From: Alloascoidea africana
Taxonomy: Eukaryota; Ascomycota; Alloascoideomycetes; Alloascoideales; Alloascoideaceae
Direction of reading: 5' to 3'
Assembly (NCBI GenBank): GCA_030581615.1
Contig: JAKTTT010000011.1
Span: 395,127-459,126 of the forward strand
DNA: 64,000 nucleotides
Below, in pieces: positions 55,741 through 64,000 of this stretch. The position numbers were made by a program, and so were the translations under genes. Below the pieces are notes generated by a model. The model searched no databases and was not told the origin of the DNA. It saw only the letters and a program-made list of their open reading frames with translations. Position 1 is the first letter of the stretch, and every line of letters begins with the position of its first letter.

Positions 55741-55752
55741 TTGCGCGCGCAA
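55741..55752. other. 12-bp palindrome TTGCGCGCGCAA
   Basis: Perfect GC-rich palindrome. The CGCGAAAA 15 bp before it (SCB-like) and TTTTGCGC (E2F-like) suggest a cell-cycle factor site, but no target gene is visible nearby. Confidence 0.35.
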
Positions 55753-56076
55753 GTTTTTTAGAAAAGAGCGTAGCGCCAACGATGAGGATAAAACCCTTAA
55801 AAGCAGTTAAACCCATTCTTTTGCTCCCCTTTCAATTGCTATCACCATTGGATATCATGAACCCTGCTATTTCCAATGGTCTTGAGTAATAGTGCTTAGG
55901 CTTTTTTTCCAGGGGCCAATGACCTTACAGATGGGTACATCTCGGTTGGGGACTAATCTAGATTTTACACTTACCATTCACATAGATTTAAGGAGAAGAC
56001 ATACGCGATTGCGTTCGTGACTCAAACCGTGCGAAGAGTGTGAACTGTGTGTTTTTATGCACAAATAGACGAGTTA

Positions 56077-56092
56077 AGATATGCGCATATCT
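56077..56092. other. 16-bp perfect palindrome AGATATGCGCATATCT
   Basis: Exact inverted repeat without a spacer in the gene desert. About one such site is expected by chance in 64 kb, so significance depends on context. Confidence 0.4.
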
Positions 56093-57756
56093 CCAGCTAC
56101 AACAATTTTGCGTCGTTGAGAGAGACAAGTCGATCATGACACCTTGAAAAGTTCATATAAGCGAGTTAAACTTCACACGAATGAATCCAGGACAGTTAAA
56201 TTACCTTGGAAATTGTTCTGTAAGGCCGTTGTTCAATCCGCATCGACCAGTTTTCGTTCTAATTTATGTTATTAGGGTAAAGCACATGAGCGCGATGCCT
56301 TTACCTGGGGTACAATTGGCTGTTGTTTCGGCTTGTGTCGAAATGATAATTCACTCTACCACCGTTGTGAAGATTTTCACTTGAGAAAAATTAATTCAGT
56401 ACACCTGGGGTTGGTTTTGTTCAAGTCAGGATAGAGAGCATATGCTCTTACACGGATTTAAGGCAAACCCGGTAGATTCCTCGATTAGTGTAAACTATGA
56501 CTCTTTGGAGCCCCAGACTGGACAGGTGCAGAAGAGTCATACCGACTCTCTGGCATTAACAGGTTAAATAATCGAAAGAATTGATTGGAAAAGATGGGAG
56601 CATCCCGACTGGTTGCTGCCCTTCATAAGGGTTTACAGTGGATAGCATCGTCCAGGCTCATGTTTAAGGGAATGACCTCAGGTATGATCTAGATCTACAC
56701 TAAAGGATCTAATTCTCTACCACTCAGGCATTCGATGAGGCAAGAAGCTTGTCCCCTTTCAACTAAAAGAATGAACTGCATAAGTTACTCACTACATTCA
56801 ATGTGGAGCAAAAATCAGACTATTACAATTTCCAAGTCCACCACCGGTTCTTTCCTTTTACCCATCAATACCTTGCAAAAGCCCACCCAACATTGAACGC
56901 ATTCTGTATGGTCATCAAGGAAACAACAACAGGAATCAGATTGCTTTTTCAATGCTGGTGCATCTTTCTAACGGCATCCATGCAGTTTCTGCATGTCAAA
57001 TGAAGAAGCATTCCGTCTGCTCAAATCGAGATTGATTTTTGAATCCGATGGCATGTTGTAGATGATCTTCAACAACAAAAATATATTACTAGGATGTAAA
57101 AAAGAGCAGCCTAGATGTTTGTAAGATTTGAAGTTCATTGCTTATCATCTTGCTAAATCACCTTTTCTCTCCAGGTCCAAGTTTCCCGTGTGTCAGCTTT
57201 CTGCGTCTCTGTTGAACAACCTGCAAGAGAAAATCGAAGCAACTGCAAAAAAAAATGATTTACAAGTTGTAAGCGTATGACAGCCAATCGATCGAAATCC
57301 ATAGCACAACTTCCCCTTACGACGCAGCGCCGTTAGCATAGTTAGAAATAATTAATACAAAATATCATAGCTGGTTCTCATGCATACGGAATTCAACGGA
57401 CTTATCCGTCTTGCCTTGTGCGCTATAAACTTTACCGTTAACGGCTTGAGATGGTTAAACCTGGGGAAACAGATACATGATTGACATTGTTACTGATGGA
57501 CATGGGTAATGTGGGGTATATCGCTCAACTGATTTCTATTTTGCTATACCTTTTGGCTTCTGCACTTTCACAGCATTGACGGACGAGAGTACTTTACCCG
57601 CCAAGATAGTTCTTTTGAGCATCCATTGCCGATCTATAGAGTGATTTCATAGAGTTACGGAGGATGGCAAATGCTACCGGGATGCATTTGTCATATCAAT
57701 GGAGTAGTCGAAGAACTCTTTTAACTTATCTCTATTCTCAGAATTTGTCATTACAT

Positions 57757-59844
57757 TTAGACAACTACATCCTCCTCACTACTTATGCTAAATTGATCAT
57801 CAACATTGCGCAGTCGGCCATCAGCGTCCATCGTGTTTAATTCCATTGCATCCAGCTCATCATTCTCATTAACAAAGCTGTATCGTTGACCCTGATGCCT
57901 TCTGCCAAATATTCTTCCAACCAACCTTGAGAAGCCTGAACTGTTTTCACTGCTATTTTGTGTCCTATCTCCACCCAAGTTAACACCACGAGACCCTGTG
58001 ATTGTACTTTTTATAGACTGATAAATTTCAGTCCGCTTTGTCTTTCCCAGCATGAGATAAACGACAATCACCATAATGCTGAGAAACATTATCGAGCCAT
58101 ACAACCGATGCTTGTTAGCCTCCTCATAATCTTTCCAAGAAGCGCGTTCCCGCTCATCATCTGTTTTACTGTAACTTTCGGTAAATAGTGGTCGTTTGTA
58201 ACCGCCAATCTCACCTCCAAGATACTTTGTTTTCCCCATTGTGATCTCCACAGGGATCTTCTTTGAAACCTCGCTGGAGGCGTAGAGAACCGCGCGTCCC
58301 ATCGTCCATGAAAAATCAATATTGTTGATCGCATCAATACTCTGAAATGGATCTAGATACTTGCTATCCGAACTTGTTTTGGAATTGGTATTGCTTCCAA
58401 TTACAGAATTGTTCCCATTCAAGGAATCATACTGGGGGAAACCGAGTCCCTTATGTAGAATTGAAGTCACCCAGTTTGCGTTGAAACACATGGTTTTCAA
58501 ATCATCTTTTTTGATATTTTTGTATTTCAGTTTGTTTTCTTTGCTCTCAATGTCTTTCCAACTGGTTTCACAAAACTGCTTTATCTGCTGGTTAAAAGAA
58601 GTGTAGTTGTACGTCACATACTTTGCATCTTTATCTTTGTCATTTCCAGAAAACCCATTCGTAATGTCCCAGTATCCACTGACACCTACAAAATGGTTCA
58701 CGTCAAAGTCAAAAGCTGGAATATTGTCGTTGAGCAAGCAGGCGGCATTTGAATTTGAATTGTCTGAATCTTTACAATTCGAAGATTCTTCCGTTTTTAA
58801 CAAATGTGTGATCTTTTCTACGCATTGTGTCACATCTCCTGTCCCCACATAAGTTTTCCCTCCTTCCTCTTGAGACAAATCCGGATTCATACACGGATTA
58901 AGAATTTCATATTTACCGCTGTCCAGTTCATTTCTGAATTTTGACCGAGCTTCATTCATGCCATACCCCAAAAACGTTGTTGAGAAAACTTTCCAGGATG
59001 CTTCTTCATCTCCAAGCTTGGCCAATTTGACGTTATATATGCTTGATTTGTGTTCATCAGCCTCTGTTTTATTGGGCTCAAAGACTACTTGAGTCGAAGC
59101 ACCACCCATATCCAACAATCCATATGTTGAATGATCTTTCCCATGATCGTGAGCTCCAGGATTATCAAGAGCATCTACTAGATAGTTCAGTGACAGCCAA
59201 CCGTAAAGTCCTTCTAAATCGCCGTCAATGACATTTAAGTGGGACTTGCAGTCTGGGAGATAGAAGCGCGTTTTGTCGCGAATGTATTCACAGGCATAGT
59301 TCAGAATGTCCTCCTGTTGGCTCTGGGGAAGCAACCTCATGCCAGCAGTGGCATGCAGAAAGATAGGAGTTCTATGAACCTGTGACTTTGGAATGATATC
59401 CTGTGCAAATTTCAGTAATGGCTTGAGATGTTTCTTTCCCACTTTCTTTGGCTCTTCGCCAAACGTAGAAATTCCGGGATGAATCTTCTTGTGCCAGCTT
59501 TTTGGTGAGTTGATAATGGGCAAACCAAAACGTTTCAGTGTTCCTTTATCGCCCTTTTGGTTCCCTTTATTCTTATCTTGATCTTTACCGTCGTCGTCGT
59601 CCTCTTCGTCATCTGTGTCACTGTCTTCGTCAGTGTCATCATCATCGTCTTCGTTATTACCACGCCCTTTAATGTTGGAGGCTCCATCTGGAGATGCCCA
59701 GCTGTACACATAAACTCTGGATCCTGAAGAGCCAGCATCAATTACCACAACGTAGTCATTTGGAACTTTTGCTGAACTATCAAAGTATATTTCTCCTTTC
59801 TCAACGGTTTTTCGCTTTGACAAGCCAGCTGAGGTCACCGGCAT
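57757..59844 (-). CDS. YND1: Golgi apyrase Ynd1 (GDA1/CD39 nucleoside diphosphatase)
   Basis: Hydrolyses nucleoside di- and triphosphates in the Golgi lumen so that nucleotide-sugar transport can continue. The 695-residue protein has apyrase-conserved regions: VVVIDAGSSGSRVYVYSW (about 32-49), LHATAGMRLLP, EGLYGWLSLNYLV and LLDMGGASTQVVFE. One membrane helix lies near 594-614 (GSIMFLSIMVIVVYLMLG), followed by a cytoplasmic tail of about 80 residues, as in S. cerevisiae Ynd1 (630 residues as I recall). There is no N-terminal anchor, which separates it from Gda1. An Asp/Glu-rich insert at about 63-90 follows the first apyrase motif. No intron. It is divergent from MCA1. Confidence 0.93.
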   Translation of the reverse strand: MPVTSAGLSKRKTVEKGEIYFDSSAKVPNDYVVVIDAGSSGSRVYVYSWASPDGASNIKGRGNNEDDDDDTDEDSDTDDEEDDDDGKDQDKNKGNQKGDKGTLKRFGLPIINSPKSWHKKIHPGISTFGEEPKKVGKKHLKPLLKFAQDIIPKSQVHRTPIFLHATAGMRLLPQSQQEDILNYACEYIRDKTRFYLPDCKSHLNVIDGDLEGLYGWLSLNYLVDALDNPGAHDHGKDHSTYGLLDMGGASTQVVFEPNKTEADEHKSSIYNVKLAKLGDEEASWKVFSTTFLGYGMNEARSKFRNELDSGKYEILNPCMNPDLSQEEGGKTYVGTGDVTQCVEKITHLLKTEESSNCKDSDNSNSNAACLLNDNIPAFDFDVNHFVGVSGYWDITNGFSGNDKDKDAKYVTYNYTSFNQQIKQFCETSWKDIESKENKLKYKNIKKDDLKTMCFNANWVTSILHKGLGFPQYDSLNGNNSVIGSNTNSKTSSDSKYLDPFQSIDAINNIDFSWTMGRAVLYASSEVSKKIPVEITMGKTKYLGGEIGGYKRPLFTESYSKTDDERERASWKDYEEANKHRLYGSIMFLSIMVIVVYLMLGKTKRTEIYQSIKSTITGSRGVNLGGDRTQNSSENSSGFSRLVGRIFGRRHQGQRYSFVNENDELDAMELNTMDADGRLRNVDDQFSISSEEDVVV

Positions 59845-60628
59845 CGTTCCCTACAAGTGCTGTTCTTTTCGTCTCGGTTTCGTTGCTATTTAAAGGTCAG
59901 CTCAGGACTTTTCAAAAACACACTGGGTGTACGGGTGTGTTATGTGGAGAGAAACGAACAAGCATTTCGTACCGCAGTAAACAAGAATGCTTATGCTACT
60001 CCAAGCTTTGAAAAGCATATTGGTTTCTAGTAGATCCAATCTGAATCTTTTTAGCATCTGCTTAGTATACCCGTACAATGTCTAGCTCTTAAACACCTAT
60101 GTTTTGCTCATTGTGATAATCGCGGTGTACATCAGCCAGAGCATCTTTTTGCTTTCTCTGGTTATCTTTTCAAGTCTTGACTTTCTTTAAGATTTCCTTT
60201 ATAGCTCCAACTTCCCAATTCAAAACCAGAAAATACTCAAGTTCTGGATCCAGACACTCTTTCTCCCTTATGCACTTAATCCCTGCAATCCTTTTTGCTC
60301 TTCGTAATATACTCGATGGAGCTGTATGTATAGCAGACTGAGGAACTCCGAGGTGAAAACAACAGACTTTGTAGACAATATCATGATCTACACAATATAT
60401 GTGAATAAAAGACATGTGGAGAACCTACAATTGACCAGTTTATTCTGTTATTTAGTTTCCAAATCAATTAGTTTTTAACTCACGTGATATATTCGAGTGT
60501 GTTGAGACTATATTTACACCTACGTGGAACTGATTTAATCTCCAGACTCAACAATTTATTCTTTCCTTTTTATTCACCTTGTTCTCTATTGTTTAGTAGA
60601 TCAATTCTTGAAGAAAAGAGATTTAGAC
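59845..60628. other. Divergent intergenic YND1/MCA1
   Basis: 784 bp that should hold both promoters. A small frame (60415-60170, minus) is reported separately with low confidence. Confidence 0.5.
60170..60415 (-). CDS. Small hypothetical protein, 81 residues
   Basis: ATG-initiated minus-strand frame inside the YND1/MCA1 divergent promoter. The second half is Lys/Glu/Ile-rich and could be helical (SSILRRAKRIAG, then GAIKEILKKVKT). No family was recognised and nothing supports expression. A chance frame is quite possible. Confidence 0.22.
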   Translation of the reverse strand: MSFIHIYCVDHDIVYKVCCFHLGVPQSAIHTAPSSILRRAKRIAGIKCIREKECLDPELEYFLVLNWEVGAIKEILKKVKT

Positions 60629-62518
60629 ATGTCTTATCCAGGACAAGGCAACCACAGCTATGGAGGATACAATCCTCAAGGGAACCGATATGGTCCTCCG
60701 TCGGGGCCACCTCCACCCCAAACGTATTATGGTCATCAGGAACATGGTGGAGGATATGGATATCCGAACCAAGGTGCACCAGGACCCTATCAACATGCCA
60801 ACTATGGCGGATCTGAAGATCTTGATTATGAGAATCGTAAGAAGAAGGAGAAAAAGGAGAAGAAAAAGAAGAAGAAGAAGGAAAAGAAGCATTCAGATTC
60901 GGATTCAGATTCAGATTCGGATGATGACAAAAAAAAACATTCTCATGATCCTTACTCGGCACGTCCTCCTTCTGGACCACCTCCATCAAGTCCATATCAA
61001 TCCAGTGGCTATGGAAATCAGCAGCCTCATTATTCTTCTCAAGGGAATTACAATAGCTATGGTAATGCCCAAACTCATCAAGATGGTGGTTATGGCGGTT
61101 CACACGCTAACCAGTATCAGTCCCATGGCGGGGGTTACGGAAATCAACCACCTGCTTCTCCATACAATTATAACAGCAATGCTGGGTCTGGATATGGCAA
61201 TCAAAACCAACCTAGTTCTCCGTACCATCATAACAGTAACGCTGGATCTGGTTATGGAAAACCACCGGGCTCTCCCTACCAGCACAATACCAATGCTGGG
61301 GCTGGATATGGAAATCAAAAACCATCTGGTTCTCAATACAACCATAACAGTAACTCTGGATATGGAAATCAAAACTCTCCTAGTTCTCCTTATCACCATA
61401 ACACTGGGGCAGCAGCTGGAACCGGTGCTTACGTTGCAAACCAGTATCATCAACAAAATCAGCCTTACAGTCCTGGAGGTTATGGTCATGAAGGTAGACC
61501 CCAGAGTTCGAGTCCAGGATATGGTGGAAATAATGATCCCCCTCAGCAACCTCATTTGCCGTCTTTCAAGGCTCAAAAGTTTTCCAACAAGGTTTCAGAA
61601 GACTACACTTATCAATACTCGAGTTGTACCGGTAAAAGAAAAGCGTTATTGATTGGCATTAATTATATTGGCACAAAGAATGAATTGAAAGGATGTATAA
61701 ATGATGTCAAGAATGTGTCTGAATTTTTGCAACGTGAGTATGGTTTTGCAAAAGATGATATGGTTATCATTACGGATGCGCCGGATAGTAGAGCAAAGCC
61801 AGATAAAGCCACTATCATTAGGGGATGTCAATGGCTTGTGAAGAATGCAGAACCTAATGATTCCTTGTTTTTCCACTACTCGGGACATGGAGGACAGGTT
61901 GCTGATAAGGAAGGAGACGAGGCGGATGGGTTTGATGAGTGCATTTACCCTCTTGATTTTGAAAAGAATGGAGAGATTATTGATGATCAATTGCATTCTC
62001 TATTGGTGAATCCATTGAAACCTGGAGTTCGTTTGACTGCTCTTTTCGATAGTTGTCATTCAGGAACCGTTTTGGATTTGCCCTATGTCTACTCAACCAA
62101 AGGAGTGATCAAGGAGCCAAATTTGTTGCAAGAGGCAGGTGAAGGACTACTCTCAGCATTGACAAATTATGCTTCTGGTAACTATACCGGAATTATAAAC
62201 GATGTAACGAATCTTTTCACAAAGGCGACAATTGGGGATTCTGCAACGGAAAAGACCAAAAAGACAAAAACCCATCCTGCGGACGTTATTCTCATCAGTG
62301 GTTGTAAAGATGATCAAACAAGCGCAGATGCAAAAGAACAGGGTGCTTCAACCGGTGCAATGTCATATGCATTTCTTACTGTTATGAGAAAGGATAAGAA
62401 TCAATCCTATCTCAGTCTTCTACGCAATATGAGAGCACTGTTGAGAGAGAAATATAAGCAAAAGCCTCAGTTGAGTTGCTGTCATCCTATTGATACAAAC
62501 TTGAAGTTTGTGATGTAA
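60629..62518 (+). CDS. MCA1: Metacaspase Mca1/Yca1
   Basis: Calcium-dependent cysteine protease with roles in protein quality control and stress-induced death. 629 residues from the first in-frame ATG. The N-terminus starts MSYPGQGNHSYGGY and is Gly/Tyr/Gln/Asn-rich. A Lys-rich block at about 72-90 is followed by an alternating Ser-Asp run at about 91-105 and several degenerate repeats with the core YGNQ...SPYHHN..AG (about 175-275). The protease domain begins at QYSSCTGKRKALLIGINYIG. The catalytic His is in HYSGHGGQ (near 420) and the catalytic Cys in DSCHSGTVLDLP (near 475). The C-terminus QLSCCHPIDTNLKFVM matches yeast Mca1. No intron. Confidence 0.95.
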   Translation: MSYPGQGNHSYGGYNPQGNRYGPPSGPPPPQTYYGHQEHGGGYGYPNQGAPGPYQHANYGGSEDLDYENRKKKEKKEKKKKKKKEKKHSDSDSDSDSDDDKKKHSHDPYSARPPSGPPPSSPYQSSGYGNQQPHYSSQGNYNSYGNAQTHQDGGYGGSHANQYQSHGGGYGNQPPASPYNYNSNAGSGYGNQNQPSSPYHHNSNAGSGYGKPPGSPYQHNTNAGAGYGNQKPSGSQYNHNSNSGYGNQNSPSSPYHHNTGAAAGTGAYVANQYHQQNQPYSPGGYGHEGRPQSSSPGYGGNNDPPQQPHLPSFKAQKFSNKVSEDYTYQYSSCTGKRKALLIGINYIGTKNELKGCINDVKNVSEFLQREYGFAKDDMVIITDAPDSRAKPDKATIIRGCQWLVKNAEPNDSLFFHYSGHGGQVADKEGDEADGFDECIYPLDFEKNGEIIDDQLHSLLVNPLKPGVRLTALFDSCHSGTVLDLPYVYSTKGVIKEPNLLQEAGEGLLSALTNYASGNYTGIINDVTNLFTKATIGDSATEKTKKTKTHPADVILISGCKDDQTSADAKEQGASTGAMSYAFLTVMRKDKNQSYLSLLRNMRALLREKYKQKPQLSCCHPIDTNLKFVM

Positions 62519-62940
62519 AATACCATCAAAAGTGGCATTTATTTGAAGTTGACGTTGATTAGGCGATGTTATTTTAGTCTCCATTAAATAAAAACAATAA
62601 AGCAGTTATCTGAAGAGCACATTTTGGAAGATCTCGGATTCTAATTCTGACTACTACTTTATAGACAAGACTTTCAAAGATAAACTGACCAAAAACTTGG
62701 ATAAAATCAGAGCTTTAAATCAAGGTTTAGCGATTCATTTTACTGCTTCTCTATACTTGAACAGATCTACTCTACATCATTAATGACGAAACAATAAAAA
62801 AACAACGGGTAATGAAGATGATGAAATGTAATGACGAGGCATTACACAGTTTGCAATCGGTTTCCAAATCTGCAACAGATTTTGGATGGTATCATAGGAT
62901 AGCAATTAAGATATGGGAAGGCATTTCGTACACCATGATC
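62519..62940. other. Convergent intergenic MCA1/UBC11
   Basis: 422 bp between two convergent stops; AT-rich; nothing recognised beyond presumed 3' ends. Confidence 0.5.
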
Positions 62941-63592
62941 CTAATATTCAATCTCCTCGTATCTTTGTTTCAAAAGTCTCTTGTATTCGGTAGGATCTTC
63001 ATCCCAGAGTTGAGCAGCCCTAATGAAACCAGTTAGTACAAGAGAAAAGTATTTGAAAAGAGGATTGTAAGCTTACTGTGCATTCAGCGGACTACTGTTG
63101 TTTGGCTCTTCCAACAAAGATTGTAAGGACAGTAGCAGGGTCTGAATATTGTACACAGCAGACCATTTATCTTTGAGAATATCGAGACAAATATTTCCAG
63201 ACATGTCGACGTTTGGATGCCACATTGGGCTTACAAACTTGACTTTTGGAGAGGTGTAAGGATAGCTTGGTGGGAATGATAGTGATAGCTTGAAAGTCAA
63301 GCCTTCATAGTATGTTCCCGAGGGCCCGGTGATCGTGGCACTCCATTCCAATAGATTGTCATCACTTACTGGGAAAGCGCTTATTCCTGGGGTGCCAGAC
63401 ATCTGAATCAAGGGTTAGTGGTGTACTTTTTCCTCGGTGTTGTTTTGGGTCTATCAACAAACTACTCACCATGAGCTGAACCAACTCGCTTTGTAGTCTT
63501 TTTGTGACAGAATGGCCATCTGTAGGCACAGAAGGTTGAGCAGACATTTTAGAAGAGTTCAAAGATAGTGGGTCTGTATTTTGAGCATCCAT
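62941..63592 (-). CDS. UBC11: Ubiquitin-conjugating enzyme of the UBE2C/Ubc11 family, three exons
   Basis: E2 of the anaphase-promoting complex in most eukaryotes (UbcH10/UbcP4). Exons on the minus strand are 63592-63470, 63402-63077 and 63019-62941; 175 residues. The N-terminal extension MDAQNTDP resembles that of human UBE2C, and the first exon junction rebuilds [17 protein letters not shown], a close match to the human sequence. HPN lies at about 103-105 and catalytic Cys113 in [17 protein letters not shown]. The C-terminus is [16 protein letters not shown]. Introns are 67 nt (donor GTGAGT, branch CACTAACC) and 57 nt (donor GTAAGC, branch TACTAAC). An internal ATG at 63547 is an alternative start. 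Confidence 0.94.
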
Positions 63593-64000
63593 TGTTTTTT
63601 TTAGGTAACTTTTGAGCAAGTAGATAGAGAGTTGAACACAAACAGAAACAAACTCTGAATCTGTTAGTTTGGATCACGGACACCGGAGGTGACGAAGCAA
63701 GGACTTGAGCATACAGATAGAATGAGATCGTGTGATTGAGACAGCAAAGAATTGGACGTGTGACAGGACCAGGTGGAAGAGGAAGAAGAAAGAAAGAAAG
63801 AAGAGAGAATAGGAAATGCTGGGTGGATTTTTATCACTGCTTGGGAAGGGGCGTTCTCAAAAGGGAAGTTGGTAAACATCATCGGTTGCCCCAGAGCGAG
63901 TTCTTGTGAAACCACCGTGAAAAGTCCCCTGAAACATGTACGGACTCTTCACATTTATAAAATCAATCGTTTCAACGTTTAGTGAACAGTTTTCTTGTTC
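63593..64000. other. Upstream region of UBC11 to window end
   Basis: 408 bp with purine-rich tracts (GAA/AGA around 63775-63810). No gene was recognised; presumably the UBC11 promoter. Confidence 0.45.

Larger units (their letters stand above)
44046..57756. other. 13.7-kb gene desert
   Basis: Between the SWIRM gene 5' end and the YND1 3' end no frame exceeds about 142 codons and none resembles a known protein on either strand. Content seen: a 25-A tract at 44304-44328; a hexamer repeat at 48205-48233; four copies of ACGCATATTT (48782, 48801, 48886, 52707); a 12-bp GC palindrome with SCB/E2F-like flanks at 55741-55752; a 16-bp perfect palindrome at 56077-56092; and an orphan ATG-initiated frame at 54993-55412. 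No tRNA, rRNA, LTR or transposase was recognised. It may be a centromere, a very long regulatory region, long non-coding RNA, or eroded genes. Confidence 0.6.

Noticed and set aside
44046-57756. Intact retrotransposon or integrated element
   Set aside because: No LTR pair, no integrase, reverse transcriptase or transposase motifs, and no target-site duplication were seen.
63362-63619. Single long first exon for UBC11 reading through the intron
   Set aside because: The UBE2C alignment requires splicing at 63469/63403; read-through gives a non-homologous tail.

Overview
The window is nuclear DNA from a budding yeast (Saccharomycotina). Its genes are recognisable yeast orthologues: LAS17, NUS1, ARF1-type, RPL35, RPL41, LYS20/21, TVP15, PFK26, a tropomyosin, PRM10, SET3, PAM16, CDC34, a WSC sensor, a FRE-type reductase, a FUN19-like SWIRM protein, YND1, MCA1 and UBC11. 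CTG codons sit at conserved leucines (start of CDC34 exon 2; the LIDVSV stretch of LYS20), so the CUG-Ser code is not supported. Seven genes have coding-region introns and two more probably have 5'-UTR introns. Introns are mostly 56-300 nt, with GTAAGT/GTATGT-type donors and a CTAAC-type branch site usually 5-20 nt before the acceptor. CDC34 and TVP15 carry four introns each. This intron load and the large gene-free stretches suggest a lineage outside Saccharomycetaceae and the CUG-Ser clade, perhaps Dipodascaceae, Trichomonascaceae or Yarrowia-like, but the species cannot be named from sequence alone.

Layout. 1-8.2 kb: LAS17 (minus, cut by the left edge), NUS1, ARF, RPL35 and the 25-codon RPL41 (minus). 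8.7-13.3 kb: intron-rich SRF1 and LYS20 (plus), with TVP15 (minus) converging on LYS20 and containing a 7-nt microexon. 14-26 kb: a minus-strand block of PFK26, tropomyosin, PRM10 and SET3. 26-33 kb: a plus-strand block of PAM16, CDC34, a WRAP73/Wdr8-like WD protein and a WSC stress sensor, with a GC-rich, possibly structured island between PAM16 and CDC34. 36-44 kb: a FRE-type reductase (plus), a 4.45-kb gene-poor stretch with microsatellites and signs of a spliced transcript, then the FUN19-like SWIRM gene (minus). 44.0-57.8 kb: a 13.7-kb gene desert with no recognisable gene. 57.8-64 kb: YND1 (minus), MCA1 (plus) and UBC11 (minus).

Functional themes are ordinary housekeeping and are not organised into pathways: actin and cell-wall signalling (LAS17, tropomyosin, WSC), Golgi and trafficking (ARF, TVP15, YND1, SRF1, dolichol synthesis through NUS1), ubiquitin-dependent cell-cycle control (CDC34, UBC11), glycolytic control (PFK26), lysine synthesis (LYS20/21), chromatin (SET3, SWIRM protein) and mitochondrial import (PAM16).

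No prokaryotic-type system, virus or intact transposon was seen. The most notable observations are a 123-residue tropomyosin that appears to lack exactly one 38-residue period, the 7-nt TVP15 microexon, a PFK26-type protein with its bisphosphatase catalytic residues intact, the gene desert as a centromere or regulatory candidate, and an out-of-frame upstream ATG overlapping PAM16.
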